NCBI GenBank assembly: GCA_963715625.1
Contig: OY970260.1
Location: 310,001 to 374,000 of the forward strand
Direction: 5' to 3'
DNA: 64,000 nucleotides
Origin: VRUE01 sp963715625
GTDB lineage: Bacteria > Actinomycetota > Thermoleophilia > Solirubrobacterales > 70-9
The position numbers were made by a program, and so were the translations under genes. Shown one piece after another: positions 59,342 to 64,000 of this stretch (position 1 is the first letter of the stretch; each line of letters starts with the position of its first letter). The notes under the pieces were generated by a model. It was not told the DNA's origin. It saw only the letters and a program-made list of their open reading frames with translations, and made no database searches.

Positions 59342-60775
59342 ATGCAGGTCGCCGTCAGCCAGGTCGAGATCACCGCGGTCGACGCCGACCTGCTCGCCGT
59401 CGGCCTCTGCGAGGGCGAGGAGCTGCCGGCGGAGCTGGCCTCCGCGCCGGGCGCCGCTGACGCCAAGGGTGGCTACAAGAAGATGGCGACGCTGCACCCC
59501 GGCGCCCCCGGCCGTGTCCTCGTCGTCGGCCTTGGCAAGCGCGGGGAGCTGGACGCCGAGCGCGCCAGGATCGCTGCGGCCCTGGCGGCGAAAGAGGCAG
59601 CCGGGTCGAGCGCGACGTCGATCGCTTGGTCGCTGCCGGGGCCCGAGGACGACACAGCCCTCGCCGAGGGCCTGGTCACCGGCACGATCCTCGGCGCCTA
59701 CCGCTTCGACCGCTTCAAGAGCGTGGATCCTGGCGACCCGGCCCCGCCGTCGCTCGACTCGCTCACCCTGCTGGCCCCGGAGAGCATCGCCGCCGCGGCC
59801 GAGGCCGCCCGCATCTGCGCCGAGGCGCAGAACCGGGCTCGCGACCTGCAGAGCCTGCCCTCCAACGTCGCCACCCCCTCTTTCCTCTCCCGGCGCGCCC
59901 GTGAGATCGCCTCCGCCCACCCGGCGGTCAGCGCCGAGGTGCTGGGCCGCGAGGAGATCGCCGCCAAGGGGATGGGCGGCCTGGTCGCGGTCAGCCAGGG
60001 CACGGCGGAGGAGCCGAAGCTGATCGTCCTGCGCTACGGCGGCGGCTCCGGCAAGACCCTCGGCCTGGTCGGCAAGGGCGTCACCTTCGACACCGGCGGC
60101 ATCTCGCTCAAGTCCGCCCCCGGCATGCAGGAGATGAAGATGGATATGTCGGGCGCCGCGGCGGTGATCGAGGCCGTCGGCGCAGTCGCCGAGCTGGGCC
60201 TCGAGATCGACCTGGTCGCCGTCGTCCCCGCGACCGACAACATGCCCTCCGGCACGGCGATCAAGCCCGGCGACATCATCACCCAGTACAACGGCAAGAC
60301 GGTCGAGGTCAACAACACCGACGCCGAGGGCCGCCTGATCCTCGCCGACGCCCTCGCCTACGCGGTCGAGCTCGGCGCCGAGCGGATCGTCGACATCGCG
60401 ACGCTGACCGGGGCGGTGACGATGGCACTGGGCTCCACCTACGCCGGGCTGGTCTCCAACGACGACGAGCTCGCCGCCGAGGTCGAGCAGGTCGGCCGCG
60501 AGACCGGCGAGCTGGTCTGGCGCCTCCCCCTCCACTCCGAGTACAAGGCGCTGATGAAGGGAACCGTCGCCGACCTCACCAACGCGGCGTCGAAGCGCAA
60601 GGCCGGCACGATCACCGCCGCCTCCTTCCTCGAGGAGTTCGTCGGCGAGACGCCCTGGGCCCACGTCAACATCGCCGGCACCGCCTGGGGCGTCGGCCGC
60701 CCCTACACCGGCAACGACGCCAACGGCATCGGCGTGCGGCTGCTCATCGCGCTGGCGCGCGAGCTGGCGGGCTGA
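59342..60775 (+). CDS. pepA: Leucyl aminopeptidase (M17)
   Basis: The 477-residue protein has the M17 signature VNNTDAEGRLILADALAYA, the metal ligands in GKGVTFDTGGISLK and KMDMSGAAAVIEA, and the C-terminal GETPWAHVNIAGTAW. It removes N-terminal residues from peptides with two divalent metals. ATG 59342 gives the normal start (MQVAVSQVEITAVDADLLAV). It runs opposite to its neighbours. Confidence 0.95.
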   Translation: MQVAVSQVEITAVDADLLAVGLCEGEELPAELASAPGAADAKGGYKKMATLHPGAPGRVLVVGLGKRGELDAERARIAAALAAKEAAGSSATSIAWSLPGPEDDTALAEGLVTGTILGAYRFDRFKSVDPGDPAPPSLDSLTLLAPESIAAAAEAARICAEAQNRARDLQSLPSNVATPSFLSRRAREIASAHPAVSAEVLGREEIAAKGMGGLVAVSQGTAEEPKLIVLRYGGGSGKTLGLVGKGVTFDTGGISLKSAPGMQEMKMDMSGAAAVIEAVGAVAELGLEIDLVAVVPATDNMPSGTAIKPGDIITQYNGKTVEVNNTDAEGRLILADALAYAVELGAERIVDIATLTGAVTMALGSTYAGLVSNDDELAAEVEQVGRETGELVWRLPLHSEYKALMKGTVADLTNAASKRKAGTITAASFLEEFVGETPWAHVNIAGTAWGVGRPYTGNDANGIGVRLLIALARELAG

Positions 60776-60776
60776 G

Positions 60777-61301
60777 CTACTCCTCGGCGTCTTCGGCGGC
60801 GCGCTCGAGCTCAGCGAGCCCGATGTACTCTTCGACCGCCCTCTGATCCTTTGGTCGATTGGCCGCGCGCTTCATAGCGATCAGATGCCCGATCGAAGCG
60901 ACGCGAACGTCAAGGCCAAGGATGTCGCGCACCGGCGAATCCGACCTCAGCTCCTCATAGTCGGGCATTCCATCTGCGTGACCGAGGATGTCGAAATCGC
61001 CATGGGGAGTGACGAAAGTGAAATTCGAACCGTTTTCGATGGTCTTGGCATCGAGCAGGAAGGGCAGGTCGGCCGGTGCCCCACGAAGCTGGACGCCGAT
61101 TTCTCGCAGCGCCTCCGTCAACCGCTGGATGTTTTCCGGGTTGCGGGCGTAGACGATGTCGAGGTCATAGCTCGGATAGCTCGACCCGTGGCTGAGACCG
61201 GCCATCCCTCCGACCATCACGAAATCGACGCCGTGCCTCAAAAGGGGAGCCAGCAGCGCGCGCAGATCCGGAGGCTTGGGGGGAAGCGGCTCCGGAATCA
61301 T
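60777..61301 (-). CDS. Nucleotidyltransferase-like protein paired with an XRE regulator
   Basis: The 174-residue protein has a minimal nucleotidyltransferase core: VMVGGMAGLSHGSSYPSYDL with the paired Asp in YDLDIVY, and a later acidic strand (FDILGHADG). It starts at ATG 61301, overlapping the XRE gene stop by four bases. The pairing of a helix-turn-helix protein with a stand-alone nucleotidyltransferase resembles toxin-antitoxin modules. Which partner is toxic cannot be told. Confidence 0.75.
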   Translation of the reverse strand: MIPEPLPPKPPDLRALLAPLLRHGVDFVMVGGMAGLSHGSSYPSYDLDIVYARNPENIQRLTEALREIGVQLRGAPADLPFLLDAKTIENGSNFTFVTPHGDFDILGHADGMPDYEELRSDSPVRDILGLDVRVASIGHLIAMKRAANRPKDQRAVEEYIGLAELERAAEDAEE

Positions 61302-61630
61302 GCGGGTTGGGTTCGAACATTGGGACTGATCGCGATCATCTGCTCGGCCATTACCAGGCCATACGCAACCCGCTCGGAAGGCGAGAGCTTGAGGCGCTCT
61401 TCGTTCAACGTCCAGTCGATCCCGAAATCGCGCTTCTCGACACCCAGCGTCAAATCCTCTCCAAGAAGAAAGAGCAGCTCACGCAGCGTCTCCACCGAGG
61501 GAGAGACACGGTCCCGCTCGATGCGCGAGATCGCCGACTGCGTCGTCGAGGCCCGCATCGCCAGTTGCCTCTGGCTGACGCCGTGCCTCTTTCGGGTTTC
61601 GCGCAACAGCTGTCCCGGCGTCGTTGTCAC
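61298..61630 (-). CDS. XRE-family helix-turn-helix regulator
   Basis: The 110-residue protein has a clear helix-turn-helix in its first 60 residues (RQLAMRASTTQSAISRIERD, SPSVETLRELLFLLG). The second half (EKRDFGIDWTLNEERLKLSP) is a short partner-binding region. The start is GTG 61630. It precedes the nucleotidyltransferase gene with an ATGA overlap and probably represses its own operon. Confidence 0.85.
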   Translation of the reverse strand: MTTTPGQLLRETRKRHGVSQRQLAMRASTTQSAISRIERDRVSPSVETLRELLFLLGEDLTLGVEKRDFGIDWTLNEERLKLSPSERVAYGLVMAEQMIAISPNVRTQPA

Positions 61631-61674
61631 GCACCAAAAATAGCAGATGTGTACTTATTGCAAATCCGCTATCT

Positions 61675-62097
61675 CTAGCTGAGAATCATGCAGGTGGCGA
61701 TCCCGTGAGCCAGCAGCTTGCCGCTGTCGGCCGCGGTCAGGTTGGCCTCGGCGGTCGCCTGGCGGCGACCGCCGTAGAGGACGCTGGCCTCGCAGAGGAC
61801 GCGGCCCGTGTCGCGGGTGATCGGGCGCACGTACTTCGCCTCGAGGCCGAGCGAGGTGTAGCCGACGCCGGCCGGGAGGGTGGTGTGGACCGAGCAGCCG
61901 AGGGCCGAGTCGAGCAGGGTCGCGGCGTAGCCGCCGTGGACGACGCCGATCGGGTTGTAGTGCTCCTCCCCCGGTTCGCCCTCGAAGACGACCCGGCCCG
62001 CTTCGATCTCCACCGGGCGAAGGCTCATAGTCACCGCGATCGGCGGCGGGGGCATCTCGCCGGTGACGACCGCGGTCATGTACTCCATCCCGGTCAT
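61675..62097 (-). CDS. PaaI-type hotdog thioesterase
   Basis: The 140-residue protein has the hotdog-fold active-site pattern HYNPIGVVHGGYAATLLDSA, then VRPITRDTGRVLCEASVLYG. It hydrolyses acyl- or aryl-CoA esters. The frame is open to 62124, but ATG 62097 overlaps the stop of the small gene upstream (ATGA), so translation coupling makes 62097 the better start. Confidence 0.88.
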   Translation of the reverse strand: MTGMEYMTAVVTGEMPPPPIAVTMSLRPVEIEAGRVVFEGEPGEEHYNPIGVVHGGYAATLLDSALGCSVHTTLPAGVGYTSLGLEAKYVRPITRDTGRVLCEASVLYGGRRQATAEANLTAADSGKLLAHGIATCMILS

Positions 62098-62243
62098 CGT
62101 CGCTCCCGCCGCCGCGGTCGGCACAGGGTCCGCCAGACGAGCGTGCGGTTGCGCGAGCCTTCGGGGTTGGCCGCGGCGAAGGCCTCGGCCACGTCCTGGG
62201 CGGTCCCCTCCGGCGCGGTGACGATGGCGCCGTCGCCGTTCAC
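62094..62243 (-). CDS. Small 49-residue protein coupled to the thioesterase gene
   Basis: Starting at GTG 62243, this frame encodes 49 residues (MNGDGAIVTAPEGTAQDVAE...) ending in an Arg-rich tail. It has no recognisable family. Its stop overlaps the thioesterase ATG and its GTG overlaps the stop of the preceding small gene, both as 4-base couplings. That chain of overlaps is the main evidence that it is translated. Confidence 0.5.
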   Translation of the reverse strand: MNGDGAIVTAPEGTAQDVAEAFAAANPEGSRNRTLVWRTLCRPRRRERR

Positions 62244-62395
62244 CGGGCCGCCTTTCGCTCCCCGGCGCCTTGCCGCTGGCGAGCCGCCCGCGGCTGCGCC
62301 GGGTAGAGCAGGTCCGCCGCGATCTCCGCCTCGCTTATCGAGACCCGCAGCGGCCGCGGCCGGTGATGGTGTCTATGTCTCGGGATCAGCCTCAT
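62240..62395 (-). CDS. Small 51-residue His/Arg-rich protein
   Basis: ATG 62395 is preceded by GGAGG seven bases upstream (62403-62407), a strong ribosome binding site. The 51-residue product begins MRLIPRHRHHHRPRPLRVSI and contains SEAEIAADLLYPAQPRAARQ. The His-rich start could bind metal. Its stop overlaps the GTG of the next small gene (GTGA). It would be the first gene of a three-gene unit with the thioesterase. No family recognised. Confidence 0.55.
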   Translation of the reverse strand: MRLIPRHRHHHRPRPLRVSISEAEIAADLLYPAQPRAARQRQGAGERKAAR

Positions 62396-62421
62396 CGAAG
62401 TGCCTCCATTTCCGCCCTCCG

Positions 62422-62473
62422 CGCTGACTTCGTCTTTTCCGGTGCATATGCACCCCTAACGACGAAGTCAGCG
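62422..62473. promoter_or_regulatory. Nested inverted repeats in the divergent control region
   Basis: CGCTGACTTCGTC (62422-62434) pairs perfectly with 62461-62473. Between them GGTGCATATGCACC (62441-62454) is a perfect 14-bp palindrome. The block lies between the small-gene/thioesterase unit and the HxlR gene and probably holds operator sites for one or more regulators. Confidence 0.6.
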
Positions 62474-62479
62474 AGATGG

Positions 62480-62538
62480 GTTGCTTGACGCAACTGTCAT
62501 CGACCAGGACCCTACCTCTATCAGTTGCTTGATGCAAC
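62480..62538. promoter_or_regulatory. Twin operators GTTGC-N5-GCAAC upstream of the HxlR gene
   Basis: GTTGCTTGACGCAAC (62480-62494) and GTTGCTTGATGCAAC (62524-62538) differ at one base and are each an inverted repeat. Their centres are 44 bases apart, about four helical turns. The second ends 22 bases before GTG 62561. They are the likely binding sites of the HxlR protein (autoregulation and control of the divergent unit). Confidence 0.65.
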
Positions 62539-62560
62539 CTTGTGTGCCAAGATCACTCTC

Positions 62561-63052
62561 GTGCTGCGCAACGACTACCCGGGCCAGGTCTGCTCGATCG
62601 CCCGCTCGCTGGAGGTGATCGGCGAGCGCTGGACGCTGCTGATCGTGCGCGACGTGATGAACGGCAGGCGCCGCTTCGACGAGCTGCAGAAGGGCCTCGG
62701 CGTCGCCCGCAACGTGCTCTCCGCCCGCCTGCAGCGGCTCGTCGAGGAGGACATCCTCGAGCGCCGTGCCTATCAGCAGAGCCCCGAGCGCTACGAGTAC
62801 TTCCTCACCGAGAAGGGGCTCGACCTCTGGCCCGCCCTGGTCGCCCTGCTCGCCTGGGGGGATCGCTACTCGCCCAGCCCCGACGGGCCGCCGATGCTGA
62901 TCGTCCACAAGGAGTGCGGCGGCGCCGTCAGCGACCGCGGCGTCTGCGAGAGCTGCGGCAAGCTCCTCCACGCTCGCGACGCGCGCGCCGTGCCCGGCCC
63001 CGCCCTGGCCACCGCCGCCGAGGCGACGAGTGGTCAATTGACCACACCATAG
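62561..63052 (+). CDS. HxlR-family winged-helix regulator with C-terminal zinc ribbon
   Basis: The 163-residue protein has the HxlR winged-helix: CSIARSLEVIGERWTLLIVR, FDELQKGLGVARNVLSARLQ, RLVEEDILERRAYQ and YFLTEKGLDLWPAL. A C-terminal zinc-ribbon-like segment with CGG...C..CG spacing follows. The frame extends to a TTG at 62525 inside the operator, but GTG 62561 is preferred because homology begins there. No clear Shine-Dalgarno sequence precedes it, so it may be leaderless. It stands upstream of the aldehyde dehydrogenase. Confidence 0.88.
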   Translation: MLRNDYPGQVCSIARSLEVIGERWTLLIVRDVMNGRRRFDELQKGLGVARNVLSARLQRLVEEDILERRAYQQSPERYEYFLTEKGLDLWPALVALLAWGDRYSPSPDGPPMLIVHKECGGAVSDRGVCESCGKLLHARDARAVPGPALATAAEATSGQLTTP

Positions 63053-63071
63053 GGTGGTTAAGTGACCACTC
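63028..63071. promoter_or_regulatory. Paired palindromes at the HxlR gene end
   Basis: GAGTGGTCAATTGACCAC (63028-63045) contains the perfect palindrome GTGGTCAATTGACCAC, and GTGGTTAAGTGACCAC follows at 63054-63069. The two 18-base units are also inverted copies of each other at 16 of 18 positions. They cover the HxlR stop codon and precede the aldehyde dehydrogenase, so they may be operators for that gene. Confidence 0.55.
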
Positions 63072-63082
63072 GACCGCCGAGG

Positions 63083-63117
63083 CGCTAGTTTTGGCTGCGC
63101 GGCCAAAGGCACTAGCG
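63083..63117. repeat. Hairpin in the leader of the aldehyde dehydrogenase
   Basis: CGCTAGT (63083-63089) pairs with ACTAGCG (63111-63117) and TTTTGGC with GCCAAA inside, closing a GC loop. It lies 17 bases before the ATG. It may end transcription from upstream or shape the leader. Confidence 0.45.
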
Positions 63118-63133
63118 ACTTAGGAGGAGCGGA

Positions 63134-64000
63134 ATGGCTACAGCGGCGGAGGCTCAGGTGCGCGACAAGATCTTCATCGGCGGCGAGTGGGTCGAGCCCG
63201 AGGGCTCGGAGACGATCGAGGTGATCAACTCGACCACCGAGGAGGGCATGGGAACGATCCCGGCCTGCACGCCGGGCGACGCCGACCGCGCCGTGGCAGC
63301 GGCCCGCGATGCCTTCGAGACCTGGTCCCAGACCAGTCGCGAGGAGCGCGCCGGTTACCTGAGCGCGATCGCGGCAGGGCTCGGCGGGCGCTCGGAGGAG
63401 ATCGCGGCGACGATCGCCCAGGAGTTGGGGATGCCGCTGAAGCTGAGCCAGATCATCCAGGCGGGCCTGCCCACCGCCCAGTTCGCGGCGATGCCGGGGC
63501 TGATGGAGGAAGTCGCCTGGGAAGAGGAGATCGGCAACTCGCGCGTGCTGCGCGAGCCGGCCGGCGTGCTCGGCGCGATCACCCCCTGGAACTACCCGCT
63601 GAACCAGATCGCCGCCAAGGTCGCCCCCGCCCTCGCCGCCGGCTGCACCGTCGTGCTGAAGCCGAGCGAGGTCGTGCCGCTGAACGCCTTCATCCTCGCC
63701 GAGGTGATCGAGGCGGCCGGCCTGCCCGCGGGCGTCTTCAACCTCGTCACCGGCACCGGCCCGGTCGTCGGCGAGGCGATCGCCGGCCACCCCGGCGTCG
63801 ACATGGTCTCCTTCACCGGCTCGACCCGCGCCGGCCGGCGCGTCTCCGAGCTCGCCTCGGCGACGGTGAAGCCGGTGGCGATGGAGCTCGGCGGCAAGTC
63901 GCCGAACGTGATCCTCGACGACGCCGACCTGAGCAGGGCCGTTCCCGACGGAGTTGCCAAGTGCTACCTCAACTCGGGCCAGACCTGCAGCGCCCTGACC
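63134..64000 (+). CDS. Aldehyde dehydrogenase family protein (cut by window end)
   Basis: The visible 289 residues start at ATG 63134 with AGGAGG six bases upstream. They show the N-terminal FIGGEWVEPEGSETIEVINS, the NAD-binding ITPWNYPLNQIAAKVAPALA and LKPSEVVPLN, FTGSTRAGRRVSE, the active-site Glu in MELGGKSPNVI and the catalytic Cys in NSGQTCSALT. The rest (about 180 residues) lies beyond the window. Substrate unknown. It follows an HxlR regulator and palindromic sites, suggesting induced expression. Confidence 0.93.
   Translation, partial: MATAAEAQVRDKIFIGGEWVEPEGSETIEVINSTTEEGMGTIPACTPGDADRAVAAARDAFETWSQTSREERAGYLSAIAAGLGGRSEEIAATIAQELGMPLKLSQIIQAGLPTAQFAAMPGLMEEVAWEEEIGNSRVLREPAGVLGAITPWNYPLNQIAAKVAPALAAGCTVVLKPSEVVPLNAFILAEVIEAAGLPAGVFNLVTGTGPVVGEAIAGHPGVDMVSFTGSTRAGRRVSELASATVKPVAMELGGKSPNVILDDADLSRAVPDGVAKCYLNSGQTCSALT

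Overview
The window is a stretch of a high-GC bacterial chromosome. Gene content points to an actinobacterium, most likely of the Thermoleophilia/Solirubrobacterales type: LCP-family ligase, a YrbE/MlaE permease pair, a split B12-dependent acyl-CoA mutase, HicBA, and very high GC with frequent GTG and TTG starts. That placement is an inference from composition and content; there is no rRNA or complete tRNA to anchor it. Most genes lie on the minus strand in tightly packed operons with 4-base ATGA/GTGA overlaps.

Layout. 0.1-3.2 kb: ahcY, a sugar-nucleotide transferase and comF (minus). 3.4-6.0 kb: a type II restriction-modification pair (N6-adenine methylase plus a putative nuclease). 6.1-13.6 kb (minus): M20 peptidase, LCP ligase, UDP-glucose dehydrogenase carrying a 481-residue intein, a second nucleotidyltransferase and a SIS-type sugar-phosphate isomerase, the last two frameshifted. 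13.8-21.0 kb: the complete F1Fo ATP synthase operon atpIBEFHAGDC. 21.2-23.6 kb: a second restriction-modification locus (Vsr, HNH nuclease, C5 methylase). 23.7-29.8 kb: surface-glycan genes (WecA-like transferase, asparagine synthase-like amidotransferase, sugar-phosphate transferase, DUF354 protein) and glyA. 29.9-32.8 kb: a secreted lysyl-oxidase-like protein, two tiny membrane proteins and two MlaE/YrbE permeases. 33-36.9 kb: rpmE, a DUF1385 protein, prfA, prmC, tsaC. 37-39.3 kb: GGDEF protein and alpha/beta hydrolase. 39.5-44.5 kb: polysaccharide deacetylase, an epimerase-glycosyltransferase fusion, DegT aminotransferase and a DMT transporter. 44.6-45.0 kb: a second pair of tiny membrane proteins. 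45-49 kb: ETF-QO, etfA, etfB behind a palindromic operator, and the B12-binding mutase subunit. 49.1-55.1 kb: HicBA and a giant DUF4011 helicase-nuclease. 55.5-64 kb: mutase large subunit, HAD phosphatase, thiolase, leucyl aminopeptidase, an XRE/nucleotidyltransferase pair, a thioesterase behind two tiny coupled genes, an HxlR regulator with twin operators, and the start of an aldehyde dehydrogenase.

How the genes work together. Two nucleotidyltransferases, UDP-glucose dehydrogenase, sugar-phosphate isomerase, WecA-like and bactoprenyl sugar transferases, amidotransferase, aminotransferase, epimerase-GT, deacetylase and LCP ligase together look like machinery for making an aminated or amidated, uronate-containing surface polymer and attaching it to the wall. 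ETF, ETF-QO, thiolase and acyl-CoA mutase form an acyl-CoA oxidation branch. Three separate insertions carry genome-defence genes.

Points most worth a second look: four genes broken by the same kind of single-base change (an extra A after GA), an intein at the catalytic cysteine of Ugd, two look-alike pairs of tiny membrane proteins at separate loci, two tiny genes translationally coupled to a thioesterase, an in-frame epimerase-glycosyltransferase fusion, an ATP synthase alpha subunit with an altered P-loop, and a recurring class of long intergenic inverted repeats with a different sequence at every site.
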